Assembly: GCA_015059155.1 (NCBI GenBank)
Contig: SVAX01000007.1
Span: 1,298-55,290, forward strand
Direction of reading: 5' to 3'
DNA from: Bacillota bacterium
GTDB lineage: Bacteria; Bacillota_I; Bacilli_A; RF39; UBA660
Length of the DNA: 53,993 nucleotides
In this document: positions 36,832-45,704 of the stretch, piece by piece
How the letters are laid out: each line of letters opens with the position of its first letter
Position numbering within the stretch: the first letter of the stretch is position 1
Notes under the pieces: generated by a model
What the model saw: the letters and a program-made list of their open reading frames with translations, nothing else
The model's database searches: none
What the model was told of the DNA's origin: nothing
Program-made: the position numbers and the translations under genes

Positions 36832-37959
36832 ATGGGGAAAGAGAAGAAACGTAGTTTTTTTAGTGAAATCAAAGAAAAAACTAGCAGCATATATATAAGT
36901 TTCAATGCAAGAATTGCTTTATGTGCTTTATCGTTTATAGTTTTAATAGGGTTAAGTTTTTTATTCTTAACCAAAACTTTAAATGTTTCTGAAGAAAAGG
37001 TTTTAACTTATCAGGAAGTTGGATCTTTGGATTATAAAGTTTATTTAAAAGAAAATCAATTCTATGAGACTCCATATTTGGGAAAAAACATGATATATAT
37101 AGCTAGTTTAATTAAAAATATCAATGTAGATTTAAATTATAGATTTATAATAGATAATGTTTCTGATATGGATTTTAGTTATGATATTGTAGGAAATCTA
37201 ATAATTTCTACATCTCAAGGTAATAGTAGATTATATGAAAAAGAATATGTATTAAAATCTAGTAAATTAAATACTAAAGAAGATATGACTATATATAACA
37301 TATCGGATAGCTTTGATATTGATTATGATTATTATAATAATTTAGCTAATAGTTTTAAATCAACTTTTGGAGTGGATGCTACTAGTGAATTACAAGTTTA
37401 TGTTAGAATAAACAAAAAAATTAATAATGAAGAATTTGCTGTTAATTTAAATGATACAAAACAAATGCAGCTATCTATACCTTTAAGTCAAAAAACATTA
37501 GATATAAAAATAAATGATACAGGAATAAATAGTACTAATAGAGCAGTTAACGAATCTGAAACATCAGTTGGAAATGTTGTTTGCGGAATAATAAGTTTGA
37601 TTCTATTTGTAGGATCAGTAGCTGCAATATTAAAAACACTAGAACTATTATTCTTACTTATTCCTAAAAATTCTAAGTATGATAAATATATCAAAAAATT
37701 AATTAATGAATACGATAGATTAATAGTGGAAACACCTACAGAACCTAGATTAGAAAACAAAGAAATAATTGTAATAAAAAGATTTGAAGAATTACTAGAT
37801 GCTAGAGATAATTTAAAAAGACCTATTATGTATCACAATTTAATAAATCATCAAAAGAGTTATTTCTATATAGAAAAAGAAAATACAGTTTATTTATTAA
37901 CTATAAAAGCTGTTGATCTAGAGGATAATGTAAAAAACAAGACTAAAAAGCAAAAATAA
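36832..37959 (+). CDS. DUF5305-like membrane protein
   Basis: 375 residues. An N-terminal membrane helix (about 25-47) precedes an extracytoplasmic region containing GSLDYKVYLKENQFYETPYL and YIASLIKNINVDLNYRF, the hallmark of DUF5305 proteins found beside signal peptidases in Firmicutes and archaea. A second helix (about 243-268) leads to a ~100-residue cytoplasmic tail. It begins 10 bp after the signal peptidase gene, so the two form an operon. A role as accessory to processing or assembly of the surface proteins is inferred from context. Confidence 0.75.
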   Translation: MGKEKKRSFFSEIKEKTSSIYISFNARIALCALSFIVLIGLSFLFLTKTLNVSEEKVLTYQEVGSLDYKVYLKENQFYETPYLGKNMIYIASLIKNINVDLNYRFIIDNVSDMDFSYDIVGNLIISTSQGNSRLYEKEYVLKSSKLNTKEDMTIYNISDSFDIDYDYYNNLANSFKSTFGVDATSELQVYVRINKKINNEEFAVNLNDTKQMQLSIPLSQKTLDIKINDTGINSTNRAVNESETSVGNVVCGIISLILFVGSVAAILKTLELLFLLIPKNSKYDKYIKKLINEYDRLIVETPTEPRLENKEIIVIKRFEELLDARDNLKRPIMYHNLINHQKSYFYIEKENTVYLLTIKAVDLEDNVKNKTKKQK

Positions 37960-37960
37960 A

Positions 37961-37989
37961 AAATGTTGAAAAAAATTCAACTTTTTTTG
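37961..37989 (+). terminator. Terminator after DUF5305 gene
   Basis: GTTGAA/TTCAAC extended by A/T pairs, followed by seven T's. Confidence 0.7.
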
Positions 37990-38031
37990 TGCAAAAATTT
38001 ATTAAATTATATACAAAAAAATATTGAAATA

Positions 38032-38040
38032 TGGTATAAT
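38032..38040 (+). promoter_or_regulatory. Extended -10 promoter of the 1032-residue surface protein
   Basis: TGGTATAAT, giving a leader of about 50 nt before the ribosome binding site GAGGAGG. Confidence 0.6.
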
Positions 38041-38095
38041 TTATTTATGATAGATAAGAAGCTAACCTTTAAGAATAATTGAGGAGGAGAATGGA

Positions 38096-41000
38096 ATGCA
38101 TTTTAAAAAATTTAGAAAAAGAGAAAATAAATTTGTTATACATAAAATGGCTCCATATATAGTATTAACAGTTGTTTTGGGACTAAGTATAGCATATTCA
38201 TCATTTGCATCAAATATGAATCTAGCAGGCTTATTAACTACTGTAAGAATTGAAAAGGATGTAAGAGTAACAGGTGTAAGTGTTGTTGGAGAGGACATGG
38301 AAACTATATGTAATTTAATCTCTGATAACGGTGATGTAGGACTAAGTGTAGGAGATGAATATAGTTGTGAAGTAAAAGAAGATACTTGGTATACGTTCCA
38401 CGTTATTTCTACTAATAATGCATCAGGAGAAATAATAACATCTGGTAGCACAGATACAATAGTCACTTCAGTTAATTTAATGTTAAATAGTAATGTTTAT
38501 TATAAATCTGAAACAAATACAGGATTAGCAACTACTGAAAATTTAGGAACTATAGCTTGGTATTGGGAGAATTCAGAAAAAACATCTTCAAAAGGTCCAG
38601 TAACAGCAATGACATACTTATATAATGCAACAAAAGATTGGACTAATTTAGGAAATATAAATATCAATTATACGGATGCAAGAACATCTTATACAATGAG
38701 TAGCTCTGGAGCAACTACAACTATAACTTCAAGTGATGGAACAGAAACTGCAACTTTTGATAATTTAAAAGCAAGAATGGCTATAAAATCTGAACTAGAT
38801 GCAATTGTAAATAATTTTGATTTTTATTTAGATAATATAACTTTAACTTCAAGTTATGGATATTGGTTACTTAATGGTATTGCTTCTGGAACTAATGCTT
38901 ATGCTTATAGAGTTAATAGTGCTGGAATAGCGACTAATTCATCAAATGTTACTTCACAATTTGGTGTCCGTCCAGTCATAACGGTATATAAGCCAGAAAT
39001 GGAAACTTCTTCAGGAGAATCGTCAACAGGTAATGGAGGAGAAAGTACATATCAGGATTACAATATAAATAACATAAGTTCGGGAATAAGATTACCTGAA
39101 GAAGATTCAAGTGTAACATTTAATGTAGAAATAACTAATATAGGTAATGCAGAAGTTGGAATTGTAGATATAACAGGATTACCTGATAATTTAACATACG
39201 AATTATTAGATTATGAGTTAAAAGAAAGAATATGTGATAGGGATTCTCAATGTAGTTTAGGTATAAAAAAATATATACAAATAGAAGTAAAATATAAAAC
39301 TGATGAAAATGGTAACGCTAGTGCGTATTACGACAAAAATAACACTTATTATGATATTGTACTAGATTTTGATTTTCAACAATTTTATCCTATAGAATAT
39401 ATTAATATAGAAAAATCTCCTTGTGGTCTAGTATTAGGAGATGGTAAAAAAATCGGAGATATAGTTCAATGTGGTACAGAACAATTTTATGTAATGGAAA
39501 ATGATGGAACTAACATAACAATGTTAACTGCAGGTGTTATAAAACCATCTGAAACAGATCCAGGACAATCTAGTAACTTTATGGAAACTGTAGCCTTTTC
39601 ACAGGATTCTTATTGGTATGATTCTACTAATAAAGTATACTTAATCGATAATGATTACTCAAATGAAGAAAAAAGTTATCCATACATATATGGTGAATAT
39701 GAGGGTAACTTAATATATCCGTATGTAAATGCATATGAAGATTATTTAATTAATGACTTAAAGATAGAAAGTGCTAGTGCAACAATAATGAGTTATGAAC
39801 AAGCCGTATCTTTGGGATGTATAGATGATGTTGGTTGTGCTGAAGAAAATGGGGGAAAAGCTCCTAAATGGTTAGCTTATCCAGGTCATTGGTTAGGTTC
39901 TGCTTTAAGGTCAAGTTTATGGAGAATTGGGACATTAAGTGGTTTTAACGCTGGACTCCCTTCTCATAATCAATACTTTAGTATACGTCCTGTTGTAACG
40001 ATAGAGGCTTCAGAAATTGGTAATGAATATCCTTTAGAAGTACTTGGAGGAGAAGATTTAACAATTACTTTTTCTGGTAATGCCCCAAGTGGTGTAATAG
40101 TAAAAATAGGAGATGAAGAAATAACCGATTATACATATTCTAATGGAGTTTTAACAATAGAAAATGTAAATGGTAATGTAGAAATTATAAAAGATGAACC
40201 AATAGTTTTAGCACAATATATAACAGATTTATATAATAATAGTACAACAAAAACAAATAGTTTGGAAGTAGATGGAATAACATATAGTTTAGATACAACA
40301 AACAATTTAATGGACGATAGACTAGGTGGAACAGTATCAAGTGGAGGAAACATAAGATACTATGGAGCAAATCCAAATAACTATGTAGATATAGGAGATA
40401 GAGATTCAAGTGATAATGTAATACTATGGAGAATAATCGGAGTATTTGAAACAAAGTATGCAACAGCTGATAACCCTTGTGATACAGACTCTGATGGAGA
40501 TTTACACTATGATAACTGTGCTACAGATAAACTAGTAAAAATAATAAGAGCAGATTCAATAGGAAACTATAGTTGGGATTACACATCAACTGGAAGTTAT
40601 AAAAATAACTGGAGTACAGCAACATTAAATACAATGTTAAATGGTGCATACTATAATTCAATTACAACAAGTTATTATAATCATAGTACAACAGCAACAA
40701 GTGTAGATTTTACAAGTAATGGATTAAGTGCAAATGCACAAAGCAAAGTAGAAAATGTACTATGGAACCTAGGAAGAACTTCATCTTATGATAGTGCATA
40801 TACAAATGATTGGTATGTATATGAAAGAGGAACAACAAGATATACAAGTGATCCAATAGAATGGGTAGGAAAGATAGGACTCATGTATCCAAGTGATTAT
40901 GGATATGGAGCAGACTTAGGACAATGTAATGCAGTTGTGAGTTCCTATAGCTCAACATCCTGTAAAGAAACCGATTGGATATATAATTCATCAATAGAAA

Positions 41001-41194
41001 CATGGACCATAACCCCTTATCTCAGTAGCACGGGTCACGTGTTCTATGTGAAATCGACTGGCAATGTCAGCTACTACTACAGCAACGCTTACAACACCTT
41101 CGGGGTTCGTCCAGTCCTATATCTAAAATCTGACGTATCTAAAGTAGGAACTGGGACAACAAGTGGAGGAATAAGTTATTATGTTGTCGAATAA
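38096..41194 (+). CDS. Large SipW-type surface protein with three DUF6273-like modules and a DGR-like variable region
   Basis: 1032 residues. A SipW-type signal (VLGLSIAYSSFASNMNL) matches that of the TasA-like protein (VVGLSLGFAAFSSNLVI). Three related modules end in FGVRPVITV (~289), FSIRPVVTI (~628) and FGVRPVLYL (~1002), a C-type-lectin-like/DUF6273 pattern. Between modules 1 and 2 is a beta-sandwich (VTFNVEITNIGNAEVGIVDI), and a short beta-repeat precedes module 3. The last module contains WRIIGVF and VGKIGLMYPSDYGYG, seen in surface-protein families of uncultured gut Firmicutes. Residues 970-1007 are encoded by GC-rich, AAY-derivable codons like a DGR variable region. No wall-anchor motif is seen. 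Probable ligand-binding adhesin; ligand unknown. Confidence 0.85.
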   Translation: MHFKKFRKRENKFVIHKMAPYIVLTVVLGLSIAYSSFASNMNLAGLLTTVRIEKDVRVTGVSVVGEDMETICNLISDNGDVGLSVGDEYSCEVKEDTWYTFHVISTNNASGEIITSGSTDTIVTSVNLMLNSNVYYKSETNTGLATTENLGTIAWYWENSEKTSSKGPVTAMTYLYNATKDWTNLGNININYTDARTSYTMSSSGATTTITSSDGTETATFDNLKARMAIKSELDAIVNNFDFYLDNITLTSSYGYWLLNGIASGTNAYAYRVNSAGIATNSSNVTSQFGVRPVITVYKPEMETSSGESSTGNGGESTYQDYNINNISSGIRLPEEDSSVTFNVEITNIGNAEVGIVDITGLPDNLTYELLDYELKERICDRDSQCSLGIKKYIQIEVKYKTDENGNASAYYDKNNTYYDIVLDFDFQQFYPIEYINIEKSPCGLVLGDGKKIGDIVQCGTEQFYVMENDGTNITMLTAGVIKPSETDPGQSSNFMETVAFSQDSYWYDSTNKVYLIDNDYSNEEKSYPYIYGEYEGNLIYPYVNAYEDYLINDLKIESASATIMSYEQAVSLGCIDDVGCAEENGGKAPKWLAYPGHWLGSALRSSLWRIGTLSGFNAGLPSHNQYFSIRPVVTIEASEIGNEYPLEVLGGEDLTITFSGNAPSGVIVKIGDEEITDYTYSNGVLTIENVNGNVEIIKDEPIVLAQYITDLYNNSTTKTNSLEVDGITYSLDTTNNLMDDRLGGTVSSGGNIRYYGANPNNYVDIGDRDSSDNVILWRIIGVFETKYATADNPCDTDSDGDLHYDNCATDKLVKIIRADSIGNYSWDYTSTGSYKNNWSTATLNTMLNGAYYNSITTSYYNHSTTATSVDFTSNGLSANAQSKVENVLWNLGRTSSYDSAYTNDWYVYERGTTRYTSDPIEWVGKIGLMYPSDYGYGADLGQCNAVVSSYSSTSCKETDWIYNSSIETWTITPYLSSTGHVFYVKSTGNVSYYYSNAYNTFGVRPVLYLKSDVSKVGTGTTSGGISYYVVE
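41003..41116 (+). other. Candidate DGR variable region (VR)
   Basis: 114 bp, 57 G/C by count, in a genome around a quarter GC. The run AGC TAC TAC TAC AGC AAC and the codons after it can arise from AAC/AAT by A-to-N changes, and eight of nine codons in 41069-41095 end in C although the rest of the gene prefers T-ending ones. The 3' end CTTCGGGGTTCGTCC has no A, as expected for the homing (IMH) end of a VR. Confidence 0.7.
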
Positions 41195-41200
41195 ACTTGA

Positions 41201-41290
41201 TGAATTAGCCCATTAGGGCGAATACCGAAAGCCTCGACGGCTTTAGTCGTCGCAAGTGAATTACTCCCGCAAAAAGCGGGACGATAAGAA
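41201..41290 (+). other. GC-rich hairpin island downstream of the VR gene
   Basis: 44 of 90 bases are G/C. Three consecutive hairpins: GCCC/GGGC (41208-41219), AAAGCC/GGCTTT (41228-41244, with alternative CGAC/GTCG pairing) and the perfect TCCCGC-AAAAA-GCGGGA (41265-41281). There is no T-run, so it is not a simple terminator. DGR targets often carry a hairpin past the VR, which is a possible explanation. Confidence 0.6.
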
Positions 41291-41368
41291 TGTAAAAAAT
41301 TGAGTGCTATAAATAGATATAGATTTACTAAGAATGTATATAAAGATTATGTAATAATTTTAGTTAAG

Positions 41369-41412
41369 AATAAATCCAGTGAGCATTTGGTTGCTTACTG
41401 GATTTATTAATT
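41369..41412 (+). terminator. Long hairpin ending the surface-protein transcript
   Basis: AATAAATCCAGTGAGC pairs with GCTTACTGGATTTATT (16 pairs, one G-U, 8-nt loop). The T-tract is poor, so it may be a terminator or an RNA-end protector. The stretch 41195-41480 contains this, the GC island and a downstream promoter, and no gene. Confidence 0.6.
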
Positions 41413-41447
41413 ATGATTATTTTATAGTACCTTTTTTTATATATTTT

Positions 41448-41456
41448 TGTTATAAT
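41448..41456 (+). promoter_or_regulatory. Extended -10 promoter of the SDR operon
   Basis: TGTTATAAT just before the ribosome binding region of the SDR gene. Confidence 0.55.
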
Positions 41457-41479
41457 ATGTGTGGATTAGGGATGATACT

Positions 41480-42193
41480 ATGAAAAAGAAGGCTATTATT
41501 ACTGGTTGTGCTAAAGGAATAGGTAGGGAAATTACTTTAGAACTTGCTCGTGATGGTTATGATATTATAGGTACTTATAATACTTCTATGAATGAAATAA
41601 ATGATCTTAAAAGTAGGATAGAAAGTATAGGGGTTAAATTTTATTCTTATAAATTAGATTTATTAAAGGAAGAAGAGATAAATGATTTTTGTGATAATAT
41701 AAAAAAAGAATTTGATAATATAGATATACTTGTAAATAATGCAGCTTTATCTTTGGATAATAGCTTTTTAGATAAAACTAGTAAGGAATTTATGGATGTA
41801 TTACAAGTGAATTTAGTTAGTCCGTTTGTTTTAATACAAAAATTATATAATATTATGAATAATGGAGTAATTATAAATATTTCTTCTACAGATGGTATAA
41901 ATACATATACAAAGCTAAATATAGATTATTCTGCTAGTAAAGCTGGTCTTATTAATTTAACTAAGTCTTTAGCTTTAGAATTAGAAAATATAAGAGTATA
42001 TGGAATATGTCCTAATTGGGTAAATACTGAGAGTATAAGAGAAATGAATCCTGAATATTTAAAAAGTGAACTAAATAGGATTGGTCAAAAAGAATTAATA
42101 GAACCTAAAGAAGTAGCTAAAAAAGTTATAAATCTTATAGAGAGTGATTTAAAAAGTGGAAGTATAGTTGTAATGGAGGATAAATATGAATGA
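41480..42193 (+). CDS. Short-chain dehydrogenase/reductase
   Basis: 237 residues, classical SDR. TGCAKGIGREI is the NAD(P)-binding glycine motif; LVNNAAL, the catalytic Ser in INISSTDG, and YSASKAG (Tyr and Lys) complete the active site. It resembles FabG-type 3-oxoacyl reductases, but the substrate cannot be given from sequence. ATG 41480 is preferred over the ORF-track start, which overlaps the promoter. It overlaps the YnbB-like gene by 8 bp. Confidence 0.88.
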   Translation: MKKKAIITGCAKGIGREITLELARDGYDIIGTYNTSMNEINDLKSRIESIGVKFYSYKLDLLKEEEINDFCDNIKKEFDNIDILVNNAALSLDNSFLDKTSKEFMDVLQVNLVSPFVLIQKLYNIMNNGVIINISSTDGINTYTKLNIDYSASKAGLINLTKSLALELENIRVYGICPNWVNTESIREMNPEYLKSELNRIGQKELIEPKEVAKKVINLIESDLKSGSIVVMEDKYE

Positions 42194-43415
42194 TTTAATG
42201 GAGTTAATGAAATGTTCAGAATTAGAAATAAAAACTCAATTAGATAATATAGATGATATAGTTTTTTATAATAGTAAAAAGGTATTAGATGCTTTTCAAA
42301 AAGAAAATGTATCAGAATATCATTTTAATAGTACAACTGGTTATGGATATAACGATTGTGGTAGAGAAGTTATAGAAAAAGTATATAGTGATATATTTAA
42401 AAGTGAAGATGCATTAGTTAGAGGGCAATTTATATCAGGAACACATGCTTTAACTGTTTCTTTATTTGGATTACTTAGACCTAATGATATTATGCTTAGT
42501 ATAAGTGGTACTCCTTATGATACGTTACACGAAGTAATAGGTATTAAGGAAAATAGAAGTTCTTTAAAGTCTTTTGGAGTTAAATATGAAGAAATAGGTT
42601 TATTAGATAATGATTTTGATTATAAAAAGATACTTGAAAGAGTTAAGACTAATGATATAAAGATGATTTATATACAAAGATCTAAAGGATATTCAACTAG
42701 AAAAAGTATTAGTATAGAATTAATAGAAAAAGTAATTAAAGAAATAAGAAAAGTAAATGATACAGCTATTATTATGATTGATAATTGCTATTGTGAATTT
42801 GTAACAAAAAAAGAACCTATTGAAGTAGGTTCGGATGTATGTGTTGGATCATTGATTAAAAATTTAGGCGGAGGTATCGCACCTAATGGAGCTTATGTAG
42901 TAGGTAAAAAGGAATTAATAGAATTAATTGGCGAAAGATTAACAGCACCAGGAGAAGGTAAGGAAGTAGGCCCATCACTTGGCATGAATAAACTATTATT
43001 ACAAGGATTGTTTAATGCTCCTAGTGTTGTTGGAAGTGCTTTAAAAACAGCTGTTTTAACAAGTTTCATGTTAGAAAAATTAGGATATGATGTTGAGCCT
43101 AAATATAATGAAGAAAGAGTAGATATAGTACAAAATATTATATTTGGTAATCCTGAAGATTTAATAAAATATACTCAAGGTATACAAATGGGATCTCCAA
43201 TTGATTCAAATGCTCTAGCACAAGCATCAGATATGCCTGGATATGACGATAAAGTAATAATGGCTGCAGGTGCGTTTACTCAAGGATCATCAATTGAACT
43301 TTCTTGTGATGGACCACTTAGAGAACCATATATTGCTTATCAACAAGGTGGTCTTACATATGAGTATGGTAAACTTGGACTTTTAAAAGCACTAGAAAGA
43401 TTAGGTAAAAAATGA
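42186..43415 (+). CDS. ynbB: YnbB-like PLP-dependent Cys/Met gamma-lyase-related protein
   Basis: 409 residues, aspartate-aminotransferase fold type I. HFNSTTGYGYNDCGREVIE and GQFISGTHALTVSLFGLLRP are hallmarks of the YnbB/aluminium-resistance family. Probable PLP-lysine in VGSLIKNLGGGIAP; PGEGKEVGPSLG also conserved. Physiological substrate is not established for the family. It overlaps both neighbours (8 bp and 4 bp), so it is part of an SDR-ynbB-rluA-like operon. Confidence 0.9.
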   Translation: MNDLMELMKCSELEIKTQLDNIDDIVFYNSKKVLDAFQKENVSEYHFNSTTGYGYNDCGREVIEKVYSDIFKSEDALVRGQFISGTHALTVSLFGLLRPNDIMLSISGTPYDTLHEVIGIKENRSSLKSFGVKYEEIGLLDNDFDYKKILERVKTNDIKMIYIQRSKGYSTRKSISIELIEKVIKEIRKVNDTAIIMIDNCYCEFVTKKEPIEVGSDVCVGSLIKNLGGGIAPNGAYVVGKKELIELIGERLTAPGEGKEVGPSLGMNKLLLQGLFNAPSVVGSALKTAVLTSFMLEKLGYDVEPKYNEERVDIVQNIIFGNPEDLIKYTQGIQMGSPIDSNALAQASDMPGYDDKVIMAAGAFTQGSSIELSCDGPLREPYIAYQQGGLTYEYGKLGLLKALERLGKK

Positions 43416-44065
43416 AAAAGAAAAAGTTAGATATTTTATATGAGGATAAGTTCATACTAATTGTAAATAAACCATCTAATTTACTTACTGTTGCTACTGA
43501 CAAAGAAAAAGATAGGACTTTATATAGCTATGTATTTGATTATTTAAAGCAAAAGAATAAAAATAATAAAGTTTTCATAGTACATAGACTTGATAAAGAT
43601 ACAAGTGGTATTGTAATGTTTGCTAAAGATGAAAAGACTAAATTTTTCTTACAGGACAATTGGGACAAGTTTAAAAGAAATTATGTCGCAATAGTAAATG
43701 GTAAAGTACAAAATAAAAAGGGAGTAATAAAGAGTTATTTACAAGAAACAAAGACTCATTTAACTTATAGTGTTAATGATAAAAACGGAAAACTTGCTAT
43801 TACAGAATATGAAAAAATACTTGAAAATAAACAATATACTATGCTTAGTCTAAATTTAAAAACAGGTAGAAAAAATCAAATAAGGGTACAACTAGCTGAT
43901 ATGGGAAATCCTATTGTAGGGGATAAAAAATATGGTATAAAAAAAGATCCTATAAGAAGAATGGCTTTAATTGCTAATACTTTAGAATTTATACATCCAA
44001 AAACTAAAGAAAAAATTGTAATAGATATAGATATCCCAAATAGCTTTATAAATTTAGTTAAATAA
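43412..44065 (+). CDS. RluA-family RNA pseudouridine synthase
   Basis: 217 residues, shorter than RluD-type enzymes and lacking an S4 domain. VIHRLDKDTSGIVMFAKD-type motif (FIVHRLDKDTSGIVMFAK) contains the catalytic Asp; LKTGRKNQIRVQLADMGNPI is conserved. Starts at the catalytic domain. Target RNA unknown. Coupled to the upstream gene by a 4-bp overlap. Confidence 0.92.
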   Translation: MKKKKLDILYEDKFILIVNKPSNLLTVATDKEKDRTLYSYVFDYLKQKNKNNKVFIVHRLDKDTSGIVMFAKDEKTKFFLQDNWDKFKRNYVAIVNGKVQNKKGVIKSYLQETKTHLTYSVNDKNGKLAITEYEKILENKQYTMLSLNLKTGRKNQIRVQLADMGNPIVGDKKYGIKKDPIRRMALIANTLEFIHPKTKEKIVIDIDIPNSFINLVK

Positions 44066-44069
44066 GTGT

Positions 44070-44106
44070 AAAGTAATTATTATTTTATTGATAATTGCTT
44101 TTTTTA
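44070..44106 (+). terminator. Terminator after rluA-like gene
   Basis: AAAGTAATTAT/ATAATTGCTTT stem (one G-U) with T-run. Confidence 0.75.
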
Positions 44107-44108
44107 TG

Positions 44109-44117
44109 TGCTATAAT
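44109..44117 (+). promoter_or_regulatory. Extended -10 promoter of the DUF1292 gene
   Basis: TGCTATAAT right after the preceding terminator T-run. Confidence 0.6.
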
Positions 44118-44138
44118 TATTTTAAGATAGGTGATTAT

Positions 44139-44393
44139 ATGAATTTTAAAATAATTGAAAATGGTAAAGAAATAGTATGTGATATAGTTTTAACTTTTAG
44201 AGATGATAATAACGATATAAATTATATAGTTTATACTGATGGTACTAAAGATGAAACAGGAGAGTTAGAGATATATGCATCTAGATATGTAATTGATAAT
44301 AATCAATACGTATTAAAAGGCATAGAAAATGATTATGAATGGAATTTAATTGATAATATGTTAGAAGCTAAATATAAGGAAATAGAGGATTAA
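44139..44393 (+). CDS. DUF1292-family small protein
   Basis: 84 residues. YIVYTDGTKDETGELEIYASRY matches the DUF1292 (YrzB-like) pattern of small acidic Firmicutes proteins of unknown role. ATG 44139 follows ATAGGTG; the ORF-track extension lies in the promoter. One base separates its stop from the start of the lytic transglycosylase gene. Confidence 0.8.
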   Translation: MNFKIIENGKEIVCDIVLTFRDDNNDINYIVYTDGTKDETGELEIYASRYVIDNNQYVLKGIENDYEWNLIDNMLEAKYKEIED

Positions 44394-44394
44394 T

Positions 44395-45600
44395 ATGAAG
44401 AGAATTGAATTATATGTAGACAATAATAATAGATTGAATCTTATCGAATATAAAAACTATGATTCAAAACAAGAAAGTAAAATTTTAAAAGGTACACAAA
44501 CTTATGATTATATTAAAAAATTAGCTACTTCAAAAATAGTTGATATCTGTGAATATCAAAGAAAAAAAGATTTGTTATTAGAGTATAAAAATTATGTTAT
44601 AAACATAATTAGCTATGATAAAGTATTTAGTAAAAGAGGTTTATATCCCTTAGCAATGAATATTAAAGAGTATGAAGAGAATCAAGCTTTAAAGAAAAAT
44701 AAAAAAAGAAAAGTAAAAAGAAAAAATAAATATACTTCAAGAAGAATAATCGCTAATGGTTTAGCTCTTATCATGATGGGTACTTGGGTTTATAATTTAT
44801 TAGAAAAAGAAAATAAATTACCAGATTTTTCAGATGTTAAAACAAAAATCACACAATTAGTAGATAGCGCGTTTTTCTCATCTACGCTTGAAATAGAAGA
44901 CAATAGTGATAAAAAAGAAACAGATATTCTAGTAACAGAAGAAGAAAATTTAATTAATATATCAATTGATTTTGAGGATAGATCTTCTACAGAAAAGGCT
45001 TATATAACAAAAGCTTATTATGGAGATATTATATCTAAATATGCTAAAATGTATGGACTAGATCCTAATTTAGTCATAGCTGTAGCTACTCAAGAAAGCG
45101 GAATACATTCAGAACAAACAAATAAAGGAGGAGCTACTGGTCTTATGCAAATTCAAAATAAGGTATGGATAGGTGAAAATGTAACTGCTTATAATTTTGA
45201 AACAAATACTAAAGAGACTGTTGATGTTACATTAGAAAAAATACAAGACGTAGAATCTAATATAAAAATAGGATGTATGATTCTACAAAACGCTCTAGAA
45301 TATATGAATTATAATACTTTGGCTGGTATTCAATGCTATAATATGGGTTATGGAAATATGAACAAGGTATTAAATGAATATTCAAAAAATTGTAATAAAA
45401 GTGTTGAAGAAATCTTGAGTGATGTAGAAGATACTAATTGGTTAGAATATAGAAGTATTATAAATCAAGGTGATCAAGAATACTTAGAACACGTATTATC
45501 TTGGGCAGGAGAAGAAATAAATTTTAAAAATGTTAAAAAAGATGGAAGTCTGATAAATATAAAAATAGATAATAATATGAATTCTAAAAAAGTATATTAA
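44395..45600 (+). CDS. Membrane-anchored lytic transglycosylase (SLT domain)
   Basis: 401 residues. A ~115-residue cytoplasmic, Lys-rich N-terminal region; one membrane helix (about 119-138, IIANGLALIMMGTWVYNLL); a linker; and an SLT domain (about 205-375) with the catalytic Glu in ATQESGIHSEQTNKGGATGLMQIQ and AGIQCYNMGYGNM. It would cut peptidoglycan glycan strands outside the membrane. The long cytoplasmic head is unusual and could tie activity to internal signals. It is coupled with the DUF1292 gene. Confidence 0.88.
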   Translation: MKRIELYVDNNNRLNLIEYKNYDSKQESKILKGTQTYDYIKKLATSKIVDICEYQRKKDLLLEYKNYVINIISYDKVFSKRGLYPLAMNIKEYEENQALKKNKKRKVKRKNKYTSRRIIANGLALIMMGTWVYNLLEKENKLPDFSDVKTKITQLVDSAFFSSTLEIEDNSDKKETDILVTEEENLINISIDFEDRSSTEKAYITKAYYGDIISKYAKMYGLDPNLVIAVATQESGIHSEQTNKGGATGLMQIQNKVWIGENVTAYNFETNTKETVDVTLEKIQDVESNIKIGCMILQNALEYMNYNTLAGIQCYNMGYGNMNKVLNEYSKNCNKSVEEILSDVEDTNWLEYRSIINQGDQEYLEHVLSWAGEEINFKNVKKDGSLINIKIDNNMNSKKVY

Positions 45601-45704
45601 TTAATAAAATAATTGATATATTTTTCTTTATATGATAAAATTATGGTAGTAAAAATAGGTAATAAATTATTAAAAACAAGTTAATAAAAAAAGATTTTGT
45701 ATAT

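Noticed and set aside
40129-40463. Minus-strand ORFs inside the large surface gene
   Set aside because: Antisense shadows; low-complexity Leu/His/Tyr translation and no start signals.
41208-41281. Hairpin island as an integron attC site or IS end
   Set aside because: No integrase or transposase nearby and no attC core sites or target duplications; three separate short hairpins instead.
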